This document shows positions 1 through 8,141 of a stretch of DNA of 64,000 nt, piece by piece. The notes beneath the pieces are model-generated. The model saw only the letters and a program-made list of their open reading frames with translations, had not been told where the DNA came from and made no database searches. The stretch is from Alphaproteobacteria bacterium. GTDB taxonomy: Bacteria; Pseudomonadota; Alphaproteobacteria; Rs-D84. A program made the translations under genes and the position numbers. How positions within the stretch are numbered: the first letter of the stretch is position 1; every line of letters starts with the position of its first letter. Location of the stretch: the NCBI GenBank assembly GCA_009784275.1, contig WRCA01000002.1, forward strand, positions 68,783 to 132,782, in the 5' to 3' direction.

Positions 1-1
1 C

Positions 2-766
2 TGCTATGCGTTGCTTGCCAGCGCGAACGCGGCTGTTTCCGTAAAGCCTGTTAATGTCGGCAGTGTGTCAACATCTGCGACCGGCAGCACTGCAACACCG
101 ACAAGGGCGCCGGGTGCGGCCAGGTTAGGTGGCGGAACGGTTGTAAGCGGTGGCACTGCGGCCAACCGCGGCATTACTGCACCGCGTACTAATACCATCA
201 GCAAATATCTTCAGTCCACAGCGAATACTTTGAATCCCGGTTCTATCGTAAAAGTTCCGGGTGGTGGTGGTAATATCAATATAGATTTATCGAACTATTA
301 TACTATTTCGCAAACAGATTCTTTGTTGGAGCAAAAGCAAGATCTGCTGATCCCAGGGGAATGTATTACCATGAACGGTAATGAAATTTCTGTGGACAGC
401 GCTTGTGTCCTTGGTGGCGGCACAGGAACTTGCGACACATGCGAAGCCGGAGAGCAGGGCGAACAAGGAGAACCCGGACGCGAAGTCGAAATGCGCGCGA
501 CCGTAGATTATATCCAATGGAAATATGTTGATGAACCAGGATCGGCTTGGCGTAATCTGATTGAGCTTTCAGCGTTAAAAGGCGCGGATGGTACAAATGG
601 TGCAGATGGCGCAGATGGCGCGCCAGGCACACCGGGCACACTTTTGCCGCCTGTTCCACCAGAGTGCAACATCGGTGGAGTCAACTATTGTCATTTACAT
701 GTAGACCCAAACCATGCTGGTCCTTATCCAACAACGGAAGATATGGAGTGGCGCTTGATGATATAA
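2..766 (+). CDS. Secreted collagen-like protein, 5'-truncated by the window edge
   Basis: The reading frame is open to the first base and the visible N-terminus (CYALLASANAAVS) looks like the end of a signal peptide, so the true start lies upstream. The ORF-track start at 11 is an artefact of truncation. The mature part is Ser/Thr/Gly/Ala-rich. It has a short cysteine-containing linker (CDTCEAG) followed by Gly-X-Y triplets (GEQGEQGEPG, and later GADGTNGADGADGAPGTPGT), which indicate a short collagen-like stalk. The C-terminus has the pattern C-N-I-G-G-V-N-Y-C ... W-R-L-M-I, which is shared with the next gene. Probable surface-exposed structural or adhesive protein; the exact function is not recognised. 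Confidence 0.75.
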   Translation, partial: CYALLASANAAVSVKPVNVGSVSTSATGSTATPTRAPGAARLGGGTVVSGGTAANRGITAPRTNTISKYLQSTANTLNPGSIVKVPGGGGNINIDLSNYYTISQTDSLLEQKQDLLIPGECITMNGNEISVDSACVLGGGTGTCDTCEAGEQGEQGEPGREVEMRATVDYIQWKYVDEPGSAWRNLIELSALKGADGTNGADGADGAPGTPGTLLPPVPPECNIGGVNYCHLHVDPNHAGPYPTTEDMEWRLMI

Positions 767-769
767 AAG

Positions 770-778
770 TGCTATAAT
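770..778 (+). promoter_or_regulatory. Extended -10 promoter for the 835 gene
   Basis: TG-C-TATAAT is an extended -10 element, placed directly after the stop of the collagen-like gene and about 55 nt before the next ATG. No good -35 is seen, which is usual for extended -10 promoters. The leader carries a strong Shine-Dalgarno (AAAAGGAGAAAG). Confidence 0.5.
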
Positions 779-834
779 AAGAAACGAAAGAAAAAATCGC
801 CGAAGAGGCAAACAAAAATAAAAAGGAGAAAGAA

Positions 835-1839
835 ATGAAAAAAACACTTGTAACATCGCTGGCCGCGCTGGTTACAGTTGGTGTTGTATCGGGTGCCAAA
901 GCTGCTGGTATTCCACCAGTGGTGGTGACCCCGGACCCAACCACTACGATGAGCTATTATACTTTGGGCGATCCGAACGATGATAAAGGAGGCATGGGCT
1001 TGCCAGTTGCGGAAGAAAGATTCCGTAATGCGATTGGTTGGACCAACGAACTGAAAACTAATAACAAAGCGATCGTTCCTGCGATCAACGAACTTGTCGA
1101 CACGATCAGTGATTTCACTCCGCCGACTGGTGGTATCGCGACAGAGGTTAATTCGGATAACGAAATCGACCTGTTGTATGTATCGGATCACTTGAATGTT
1201 ACCGTCGGTAACGAGCTGGATGTTAAGGTTAACGGAACCATTACATCCGACACTACTATTGGTGGTGGTGGCAGTATAGTTACCGGTAAAACTGTTTATG
1301 ATTATATAAAGAATTATACACAGACACCATTGACTGCCAGGGACGGTATTCTTATTGATGGCAGCGACAGCGATCAAATATGGGCAGTCGGGGACAGTGA
1401 CAGAGCTGTTACCGTTACGTCCGATGGTATCGGTGTCGTGGTTGATAATTCTACCGTTGTAATAAATAACGGAAAGCTGACAGCCATTGCCGCCAGCAAT
1501 CCGATTTTCGAAGATGACGGTATTAATGTCTATTGGGGCGCGGGATCTGATTCCGACAAACAATATGTAAGGGCAGTCGGAGATATCGACAAAGCTGTTG
1601 AGGTCACATCCGACGGCATCGGAGTCATCGTGAAAAGCGATGGCGCCATCAGTGCCGCATCAGATGGCCTTGCGGTTAAAGTTGACGGAAGCACCGTTAT
1701 AATTAATTCCGATGGAAACTTGGAATCTACTGGTGGAATACCTCCCCCAGGGTCGGATTGTTATATCGCTGGGGTTAACTACTGCGTTCTGTCTTATGAC
1801 ACTGCCGCAAGCGATTGGGTATGGAATAAGATGATTTAA
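835..1839 (+). CDS. Secreted repetitive surface protein (334 aa)
   Basis: The N-terminal signal peptide (MKKTLVTSLAALVTVG..., cleavage probably after AKA) is followed by an Asp/Ser/Gly/Val-rich body. Degenerate repeats of about 30-40 residues are built around SDGIGVVVDNSTV, AVGDSDRAVTVTSDGIGV and SDGAISAASDGLAVKVDG, so a beta-strand-rich repetitive fold such as an adhesin or fibre stalk is likely. The C-terminus (CYIAGVNYC ... WVWNKMI) matches the end of the upstream collagen-like protein. The repeats are shared with the downstream 2056 gene, so the three form a surface-protein cluster. Function not recognised; placement outside the cell is an inference from the signal peptide. Confidence 0.75.
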   Translation: MKKTLVTSLAALVTVGVVSGAKAAGIPPVVVTPDPTTTMSYYTLGDPNDDKGGMGLPVAEERFRNAIGWTNELKTNNKAIVPAINELVDTISDFTPPTGGIATEVNSDNEIDLLYVSDHLNVTVGNELDVKVNGTITSDTTIGGGGSIVTGKTVYDYIKNYTQTPLTARDGILIDGSDSDQIWAVGDSDRAVTVTSDGIGVVVDNSTVVINNGKLTAIAASNPIFEDDGINVYWGAGSDSDKQYVRAVGDIDKAVEVTSDGIGVIVKSDGAISAASDGLAVKVDGSTVIINSDGNLESTGGIPPPGSDCYIAGVNYCVLSYDTAASDWVWNKMI

Positions 1840-2055
1840 TCCAAGCTCAAGGGTAAAACTAAATAATAGGGGCGGAATATATTCTGTCCCTATTAAAAAC
1901 TTGTTATGAAAGCAATGACAAATAATTAAGTAACACTAAAAAATAGAAATAAAGAAAAAAGTAGAAAAATGGCGGGAATCTGTTGAAAAAAGTGCTTTGT
2001 GGCGATTCGCGTTTATGATAAAATAGTATCAACAAATTCCTAAAAGGAGGGATTA

Positions 2056-3279
2056 ATGAAAAAAGTAATTTTAACTTCAATTGCGGCCCTGCTTGCAGTT
2101 GGAATTTCAAATAATGCATTCGCTATGAACGGAAACGGTGGTACGGATGCTACTACACGTAACGGCGGTCCTGGCATAGTAGGCGACGGTGAAGTCGCGG
2201 TATCTGTATTAACCGCTGGTGAAAGTATTGTTGCTTCGAAATCATACGTTGATAAGCAAGCTGGTGACCTGACCGCATTGACAACATATGGTGGAATTCC
2301 AGCAACCTCTGCAGGAACCTTGGTTGAAGCAATTAACTATGTTAAGAAAGCTACAACTTTGTCAGCAGGTATCGCGACAGAGCTTGGCGGCGTCAACAGC
2401 GATGAAATCAACGTGTTGGTCAGCAGCGATTCAGATAATGCTATCCAAATAGTAAGCAATGAGTTGTTCGTAGATAAAACACAATTCCAAGCCCCATTAA
2501 CCGCAGGAAAAGCGATCGATCCAGCTCAACTGGCTAGCGACGTGGTTCAAGTAATGTATGATGGCACAACGATCGGTCTGAATTCAGCTGGCGAATTGGA
2601 AGCGAAATTGACTGGCCTTATAAATGAAAGCGACGGTACCCATATTTATCAAGGTACTGGCGCGAATTCCGATAAAACCTATATAAATGCAGTCGGCGAT
2701 AGCGATAGAGCTGTTACCGTTACATCTGCTGGTATCGGAGTTCTGGTTGATAACACTACTGTTAAAATAGATGCTGGTACCGGAGAACTGTATGTCAATG
2801 GCAAACAGAATACCTTGATCGATAAAGACGGTATCCTTATTGACGCCAGCGATCAAATATGGGCAGTTGGAAATGCTAACAAAGCTGTCATCGTTGAATC
2901 CGACGGTATCGGAGTCATAAAGAAGTCTGATGGAGCAATCAGTGTTGCATCTGACGGTATCGGAGTCAAAGTCAATAACACTGCTTCGAGTGACGGCGGC
3001 GCAATCACGATTGTCAGCGATCAGCTGAAAGTTATGGTTGATGGAACCTCTGTTAAAGTCAATACTTCTGGAGAATTGACGGTTGATGCCTCCTCGATCG
3101 TAAAACCAGGTCTTAACGTTGACTCTGACGAGCTTATCAACAATGGTATAATAGACGTGATTGTAGATAGTGACTGTGCGGTTATCTTGGCGGCCGCCGG
3201 ATTAACCGGTCAAGGGCATTGTACAGTATCCTTGGCGTCTGATGGAGTAACATTCCATACAGAAATCGTCATTCACTAA
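2056..3279 (+). CDS. Secreted repetitive surface protein (407 aa)
   Basis: Signal peptide MKKVILTSIAALLAVG...NAFA, preceded by a good Shine-Dalgarno (AAAGGAGGG). The body has the same repeat types as the 835 gene: AVGDSDRAVTVTSAGIGV, SDGIGVIKKSDGAIS, DGIGVKVNN, SDQLKVMVDGTSVKV. A segment near residues 60-110 (KSYVDKQAGDLTAL..., AINYVKK) resembles the region of the 835 protein before its repeats. It lacks the GVNYC C-terminal tail but ends with a Cys pair (CAVILAAAGLTGQGHC). Probably a paralogue of the 835 protein with more repeats. A strong terminator follows. Confidence 0.75.
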   Translation: MKKVILTSIAALLAVGISNNAFAMNGNGGTDATTRNGGPGIVGDGEVAVSVLTAGESIVASKSYVDKQAGDLTALTTYGGIPATSAGTLVEAINYVKKATTLSAGIATELGGVNSDEINVLVSSDSDNAIQIVSNELFVDKTQFQAPLTAGKAIDPAQLASDVVQVMYDGTTIGLNSAGELEAKLTGLINESDGTHIYQGTGANSDKTYINAVGDSDRAVTVTSAGIGVLVDNTTVKIDAGTGELYVNGKQNTLIDKDGILIDASDQIWAVGNANKAVIVESDGIGVIKKSDGAISVASDGIGVKVNNTASSDGGAITIVSDQLKVMVDGTSVKVNTSGELTVDASSIVKPGLNVDSDELINNGIIDVIVDSDCAVILAAAGLTGQGHCTVSLASDGVTFHTEIVIH

Positions 3280-3300
3280 TGTTAGTTAACCTTAAATAAA

Positions 3301-3326
3301 AATCCGGCGAAAGCCGGATTTTTTAT
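3301..3326 (+). terminator. Rho-independent terminator after the surface-protein cluster
   Basis: The stem AATCCGGC-GAAA-GCCGGATT is followed by a T run, 20 nt after the 2056 stop codon. Confidence 0.85.
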
Positions 3327-3339
3327 TACTAATTTATTT

Positions 3340-3600
3340 GCTGTTCTCCTTCCTGCCCCCGTATTCCCCACCCCGCGAAATCGACGATTTCGCCGGGACC
3401 CGGGCCGGGGGCGGGAAAGAGTTGGTTTACGAGCATAGCGAGTTAACAACTCTTGAGTGGGGGTGTTTTGTGCTCCGATATAAGCACCCCCACCCAACTC
3501 ACGCTAGGCAATAAATTGCCAAGCGCTCGTATCCCGCCCCCGAAAACGGGGGCAGGAGGGAGCTTGTGACGACATATTTTTTACTTGCCAAAAGGAAGCC
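3340..3600. repeat. Gene-free stretch with nested palindromic repeat DNA
   Basis: No credible gene lies between 3280 and 3696. The interval carries GC-rich palindromes: CCTGCCCCCG at the left and CGGGGGCAGG at the right, a CGAAATCG/CGATTTCG hairpin, and a core GAGTTGGTTTACGAGC...GTTAACAACTC near 3420-3453. That core recurs at about 34301-34332. A segment reading GCTAGGCAATAAATTGCCAAGC (3503-3524) resembles the inside of repeat E1 at 33850-33870. It looks like a mosaic of the same small mobile repeats found in the rpsK-rpoA island. Confidence 0.6.
3532..3557 (-). repeat. Dispersed 26-nt GC-rich hairpin, copy 1
   Basis: On the minus strand it reads TCCTGCCCCCGTTTTC-GGGGGCGGGA, a short hairpin. 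It is identical to copies at 32354-32379 and 49104-49129, all in intergenic DNA. Confidence 0.75.
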
Positions 3601-3696
3601 TTTCTTATAGATTTGATGCAAAGGAAGTGGCGCGCCGCCGCTGGCTTCTAGTTTTTTACTCCCCGATTTTTCGAGGATTTAAAAGGGAATAGTACT

Positions 3697-4899
3697 ATGG
3701 CATCAATTAATACAGACTATGTTTCACCAGAGTTAAAGGAATGGTTTGATAAAAACGCTTCGACCGATTATGTCAGAAAAGACATTTTAAAACTACATGC
3801 TGTTCTGGGCGGCGTTGTTCAACCATATCTGAACATTAATGAAAATTATGGACATGGCGGGGTACTTAATAAGGATCAAAAGCCTGTGCTGGAATCGGAA
3901 ACTATTTTGCGCGGGTCTATTCTTATTCGTCCCAACAAAGAAGCTTTGGACGAACAGATAAAAAAGACAAAGTCCGGAAAAGTTCTGCATATTGATGAAG
4001 ATGTCATATTCATGGGCGCGATGCCGGCGCATCCTGGCCATATCATGGTCGATTCTATGGCGATGCTGTGGCCATTACTGCAAGACCCGTACAAAAACAT
4101 GAAGATAGCGTTTTTGCAGGAACACAAAGGTGCGGGAGTATTCGCAAGGTTTATTGCTATGTTCGGCATACCGCTTGATAAAATTCTCTTCGTGCACGAA
4201 CCGGTGTCATTCAAGACTGTTTATATCCCGGAACCTGCGCAATATCTGCAAAGAGAATTTTACAAGGACAAGCCTACTTATGTGCATACTGTTTTGAATG
4301 ACATTTACAAGCGGGTTGTGGAAAATGTAAAAGGGGATCCGAAATATCCCATAAAGAAAGTATACTTTTCGCGCACAAAGCTGAAGAACGGGGTAAAGGT
4401 ATTCGGGGAACAACAGATAGAAAATATTTTCGCCAAGAACGGATATCATGTATTTTTCCCGGAAACGATGTCATTCGAAGACCAGGTTCGGGTTGTTAGA
4501 AATGCCGATGTTCTGGCTTGCACCGAAGGAACTCTGGTGCATCATATCTTGTTTATGAAAGACGGCGCAAAGCTGATAGCTTTGAACAGAAGCAGTATTG
4601 ATGGAAATCCGCGACAGCTGGCGTTTAACCAGATGAAAAATGTAGAGGCCGTTTATATCAGCGCAAGTTTGGACTTGTTCAAGTCGGCATCTACGGAGAA
4701 TAATTTCTGCCCGCACTTGATTGGCGGAACAGAATATTTGAAAAAGTTTTTCAGGGACGAACAATTTCTTTTGGCGGAAGACGACCTGAAGCAAAACTGG
4801 CATGATTATTTGGATTATGTTGTTGACTATGGCCGGTGTAAAAAGCTGGATATGCGGGCAGAGCTTTCCAAGCGGATGGAAAAATTTGAGAAGAAATAG
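3697..4899 (+). CDS. GT61/DUF563-like glycosyltransferase (400 aa)
   Basis: The protein has no signal peptide and looks cytoplasmic. The central region has the layout of glycosyltransferase family 61 (DUF563): an aromatic/His-rich N-terminal part (MPAHPGHIMVDSMAMLWPLL), YFSRTKLKNG in the middle and a C-terminal ADVLACTEGTLVHHILFM block, which corresponds to the conserved donor-binding GAxLxN/EG-type region. It probably adds a sugar to a surface glycan. It sits alone upstream of tRNA-Gln, near the HAD/COG5610-like gene at 5071, a gene type also common in capsule or glycan clusters. The start is the ATG after AAAAGGGAATAGTACT. The specific substrate cannot be read from the sequence. Confidence 0.65.
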   Translation: MASINTDYVSPELKEWFDKNASTDYVRKDILKLHAVLGGVVQPYLNINENYGHGGVLNKDQKPVLESETILRGSILIRPNKEALDEQIKKTKSGKVLHIDEDVIFMGAMPAHPGHIMVDSMAMLWPLLQDPYKNMKIAFLQEHKGAGVFARFIAMFGIPLDKILFVHEPVSFKTVYIPEPAQYLQREFYKDKPTYVHTVLNDIYKRVVENVKGDPKYPIKKVYFSRTKLKNGVKVFGEQQIENIFAKNGYHVFFPETMSFEDQVRVVRNADVLACTEGTLVHHILFMKDGAKLIALNRSSIDGNPRQLAFNQMKNVEAVYISASLDLFKSASTENNFCPHLIGGTEYLKKFFRDEQFLLAEDDLKQNWHDYLDYVVDYGRCKKLDMRAELSKRMEKFEKK

Positions 4900-4922
4900 T
4901 CCGATAAGCTTTGTTTTTCGTC

Positions 4923-4950
4923 TTGCAATGAATGAAAAATAATTTATAAT
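4923..4950 (+). promoter_or_regulatory. Promoter of tRNA-Gln
   Basis: TTGCAA-N16-TATAAT; the -10 ends 12 nt before the tRNA 5' end. Confidence 0.65.
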
Positions 4951-4962
4951 CGCCACCGCTGC

Positions 4963-5036
4963 TGGGGAATAGTTTAATGGTAGAACAGCGGACTCTGACT
5001 CCGTTAGTCTTGGTTCGAATCCAGGTTCCCCAACCA
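4963..5036 (+). tRNA. tRNA-Gln (anticodon CTG)
   Basis: A 74-nt cloverleaf. The acceptor stem TGGGGAA pairs with TTCCCCA, the discriminator is A and CCA is encoded. The anticodon loop CTCTGAC gives CUG, which reads CAG. The T-loop TTCGAAT is present. A promoter lies directly upstream. Confidence 0.95.
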
Positions 5037-5070
5037 AAACCAAAGTTTAAGGCAGTTTTTTGCGTTGCAC

Positions 5071-6705
5071 ATGACTTTTTTAGATTTTATACGCGAAGAA
5101 ATAAAGGCGGCAAAGGTAGTGTCGTTTGATATTTTCGATACTCTGCTTGTTCGCCCTTATATGCAACCGTTGGATTTATTTGCACACATTGAAAAACTTA
5201 CGGCGCGCCAAGGATTCGCCGAGCAACGCATTTCGGCGGAATCGGTGTTCTATCGGGTAAATGGTTTCGCGCGCGAAGCGAACATAGACGATGCTTATGA
5301 CTTTTTGCCGGATTTTTCCGAAATAAAAGAGAAAGAATTAATTGCCGAATATATGTGTTTGGCGGCAAATTCGGAACTGAAGGAAGTGTATGATTACGCC
5401 CGCGCAATAGGCAAGAAAATTATAATCGCATCGGACATGTACTTGCCAGAGAAATTCATCAGCGAAGTTTTGGGAAAAAATGGATTCGACGGTTATGACC
5501 TGCTGTATATTTCCAACAGCTTGAGTCGGCGCAAAGATCGCGGTGACAGCATGTACGATAAGATAATCGCGGATTTGGGTGTGCAACCGGCCGATATTCT
5601 GCACATCGGCGACAACAGGCATTCAGATTTTGATCAGGCCAAAGCGCGCGGGATCACCGCGATATATTATCCCCAGGTTGGTCGGCGATTTCTTGGAAAC
5701 GATAAAAAGTTCGCACAATTTTATACTAATCGCGCCGGGTCGGTCGGTGCGTCGATAATCACCGCAATGGCCGCGCAGAAAAAACCTGTCGGCGATTACT
5801 GGGTAGATTTCGGATACAAATATGTCGGACCGGCCGCGTTCGGATATGCGCGCTTCGTATATAACGGCGCGATTGAGGCTGGACTGAATAAAATCTTGTT
5901 CGTAATGCGTGACGGATACTTGATAAAAAAAGTTTTCGATATTATGAATTTCGCAAAGATAGAAACGGACTGCGTATATGCGCCGCGCATTATGAACTAT
6001 ACGACGAATTTGGATTATGATCCGGAAATGCCGGAACAGCCGCGTAGCATTTGCAGTTATTTCGGAAAAGACACCGGCGATATGTCTCCAAAAGATTTCA
6101 TCATCAAAAACCTGGCGGAGTTCCAACGTCTGGCCGCCGCCGAAAAGCTGAAAACTGGATATTCAGAATATATAAAGGGTATCGTCGGGAACCATGACAC
6201 TGTCGGTGTCGTTGACAGTATAAGCAGGCAATTGTCCGGACAAAAATTGATAGAGATAGAATCCCATGCGAAGACAATAGGATTTTATTGGCATACGGTT
6301 GGCAAACATGCGGCATTGAATCAGTTCGCGCATAATACTTTTATGGAAAACAATTGGTGGACCACAGTTTCAGACTTGATAGAGCCTATATTCACTGCGC
6401 CGGAAGATCCGATAATCGCAATGGCTGATGGCAAGCCAGTGTATCAAAAAATAACGAATGAGGAAGAAAAAAACCGGCAGAGGATTTATAAAAAGATAGA
6501 GCAGGGCGCATTGGAATTTGCCAGGGAAGCTGTGAACCGTTTCGGAAAAGCGGATTTGTTTTTTACCGGATCCGATATTTTCACCCTTTTCGATACATAT
6601 ATAAAAAACAGGACAGAAGCGGACATCCGTGCGCTTACCGAAATGCAAACATCGGTATATGCCGATAACAGCGAATATGTGCCTATTATTCAGATGATCA
6701 GATAA
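5071..6705 (+). CDS. HAD-superfamily protein, COG5610-like (about 544 aa)
   Basis: The N-terminal half is a HAD domain: motif I FDIFDTLLVRP (about residues 20-30), motif II-like IIIASDMYLP, and motif III/IV region HIGDNRHSDFDQAKARG. The C-terminal half is less conserved and lacks membrane segments. This two-part layout is typical of COG5610 'predicted HAD hydrolases' in polysaccharide or glycosyltransferase clusters, so a role in surface-glycan metabolism is plausible but not shown. The start is taken at the ATG at 5071; the TTG at 5065 in the ORF track lacks a better ribosome-binding site. It lies downstream of tRNA-Gln and ends in a strong terminator. Confidence 0.7.
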   Translation: MTFLDFIREEIKAAKVVSFDIFDTLLVRPYMQPLDLFAHIEKLTARQGFAEQRISAESVFYRVNGFAREANIDDAYDFLPDFSEIKEKELIAEYMCLAANSELKEVYDYARAIGKKIIIASDMYLPEKFISEVLGKNGFDGYDLLYISNSLSRRKDRGDSMYDKIIADLGVQPADILHIGDNRHSDFDQAKARGITAIYYPQVGRRFLGNDKKFAQFYTNRAGSVGASIITAMAAQKKPVGDYWVDFGYKYVGPAAFGYARFVYNGAIEAGLNKILFVMRDGYLIKKVFDIMNFAKIETDCVYAPRIMNYTTNLDYDPEMPEQPRSICSYFGKDTGDMSPKDFIIKNLAEFQRLAAAEKLKTGYSEYIKGIVGNHDTVGVVDSISRQLSGQKLIEIESHAKTIGFYWHTVGKHAALNQFAHNTFMENNWWTTVSDLIEPIFTAPEDPIIAMADGKPVYQKITNEEEKNRQRIYKKIEQGALEFAREAVNRFGKADLFFTGSDIFTLFDTYIKNRTEADIRALTEMQTSVYADNSEYVPIIQMIR

Positions 6706-6726
6706 CCCGGATACAAAAAAATTCAT

Positions 6727-6746
6727 GCCCCTTGCGGGGCTTTTTT
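6727..6746 (+). terminator. Terminator after the HAD gene
   Basis: GCCCC-TTGC-GGGGC followed by TTTTTT. Confidence 0.85.
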
Positions 6747-6762
6747 GTTAATCATATATAAC

Positions 6763-6792
6763 TTGACACAAATAAAGTATAAGGAATACAAT
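6763..6792 (+). promoter_or_regulatory. Promoter of the pgpA operon
   Basis: TTGACA-N18-TACAAT located between the terminator and pgpA. Confidence 0.65.
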
Positions 6793-6818
6793 CCAAAAAA
6801 AGGAAAGGCGCGTTCGCG

Positions 6819-7292
6819 ATGAAAAAACGCATTGCATATATTATTGCAACATGGTTCGGTTCGGGATATTTTCCAATCGCCAGTGCGACCGCTGGCAGCG
6901 CAGCAACCTTGCCTTTGGCGTTTATCGCGGCATATTTCGGCGGACTTCCCGCTGTTCTTGTATCTGCGATTGTTGTGTATATTGTTGGAACTTATGCCAC
7001 CAAAGAAGTTTTGAAATACACCAAACACGACCCGTCTATAGTCGTTGTAGACGAAGCGGCCGGCCAATTGGTGGCTTTGCTTCCGTTCGCGAATTATTTG
7101 CAGGGAAATTTGGAAAGTTGGTGGATTTATATCGCGGCTTTTTTCTTGTTCAGGCTGTTCGACATAGTCAAACCTTGGCCGGCAAATTATTTCGATAGAA
7201 AGGTCATCAATGTGCATGGGGTAATGCTGGATGATATTGTTGCCGGGGTTTATACCGCGCTGGTATTGTGGGGTTTGACATGCTTATTCTGA
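6819..7292 (+). CDS. pgpA: Phosphatidylglycerophosphatase A
   Basis: A 157-aa inner-membrane protein with the PgpA signature: GSGYFPIASATAGS near the N-terminus, DEAAGQLVALL in the middle, and FRLFDIVKPWPANYFDR followed by GVMLDDIVAGVY at the end. It dephosphorylates phosphatidylglycerophosphate to phosphatidylglycerol. The acidic residues in VVVDEAAGQ and LDDIVAG are the expected metal/phosphate-site residues. The length is normal for the family. It is the first gene of an operon; the next start (7280) lies inside its 3' end, suggesting translational coupling. Confidence 0.93.
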   Translation: MKKRIAYIIATWFGSGYFPIASATAGSAATLPLAFIAAYFGGLPAVLVSAIVVYIVGTYATKEVLKYTKHDPSIVVVDEAAGQLVALLPFANYLQGNLESWWIYIAAFFLFRLFDIVKPWPANYFDRKVINVHGVMLDDIVAGVYTALVLWGLTCLF

Positions 7293-8140
7293 AACTTCTT
7301 CGGGTAAAACAATGGGTAAAGAACAGTTTTGTTCTGATTCCCTTGGTTTTCTCATTGGGATTTCTGGAGCTTGTAAGTATAGAACAAGCCGTTGCGGCAT
7401 TTTTCGCTTTTTGTTTTGCCAGCAGCTTTATTTATATTATCAACGATATTGCGGATCGCAAGGCAGATGCGTTGCATCCCAAAAAGCGTACCCGCCCGCT
7501 GGCCAGCGGGCGCATAAGCGTCTGGACCGCGGTACTGGTGGCGGCGATATGCTTGGCTGTGACGGGCGGATTGCTTGCATTAATAGCCGAACCAAAGGTT
7601 GCGCTTGTCATCGGAATATATGTTTTGATGAACATTGCATACTCCAAGTGGTTAAAGCATATTCCGCTGGTTGATGTGTTTTGCATCGCGTTCGGATTTG
7701 TTTTGCGGGTCTATGCCGGCGCATATGCGATAGGCGTTCCGGTTTCAAGCTATCTCTTTATGGTAACGCTGTTTCTGTCATTGTTTTTGGCGTTCGGCAA
7801 AAGAAAGGCCGAGTTGGCAAAACAAGATAGGGGTACGCGGAAGGCCTTGGACGGCTATGCGATCGGGACCGTCGAAAAATACCTTGTTATATTGGCTGGC
7901 GCGGTAATCATAAGCTATGCGCTTTATACTCTGGACGCCAATACTATCGCCCGGTTTGGAAATCGCCTGATTTATTCTGTTGTGTTTGTGATGCTGGGAA
8001 TGTTCCAGTATCAAGCCCAGCTGGATAAATCAGGCGATTTCGACGATCCGACCGATAACTTGTACAAAGATAAAATCTTGGTCGCGATCTGCGCGACTTA
8101 TGCGGCCTATATAATGCTGATAGCAGCGGGAGTGATATAA
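7280..8140 (+). CDS. UbiA-family prenyltransferase, decaprenyl-phosphate phosphoribosyltransferase-like
   Basis: A polytopic membrane protein of about 286 aa. The first Asp-rich motif, NDIADRKADALHPKKRTRPL, is characteristic of the UbiA superfamily. The following ASGRIS and the N-terminal LLRVKQWVKN are closest to the decaprenyl-phosphate phosphoribosyltransferase (DPPR synthase) branch rather than to ubiquinone or haem O enzymes. It would transfer a phosphoribosyl or prenyl group for glycan-lipid precursors, which fits the envelope genes around it. The ATG at 7280 (overlapping pgpA by 13 nt) is chosen over the upstream GTG at 7268. Family assignment is firm; substrate assignment is inferred. 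Confidence 0.8.
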   Translation: MLILKLLRVKQWVKNSFVLIPLVFSLGFLELVSIEQAVAAFFAFCFASSFIYIINDIADRKADALHPKKRTRPLASGRISVWTAVLVAAICLAVTGGLLALIAEPKVALVIGIYVLMNIAYSKWLKHIPLVDVFCIAFGFVLRVYAGAYAIGVPVSSYLFMVTLFLSLFLAFGKRKAELAKQDRGTRKALDGYAIGTVEKYLVILAGAVIISYALYTLDANTIARFGNRLIYSVVFVMLGMFQYQAQLDKSGDFDDPTDNLYKDKILVAICATYAAYIMLIAAGVI

Positions 8141-8141
8141 A

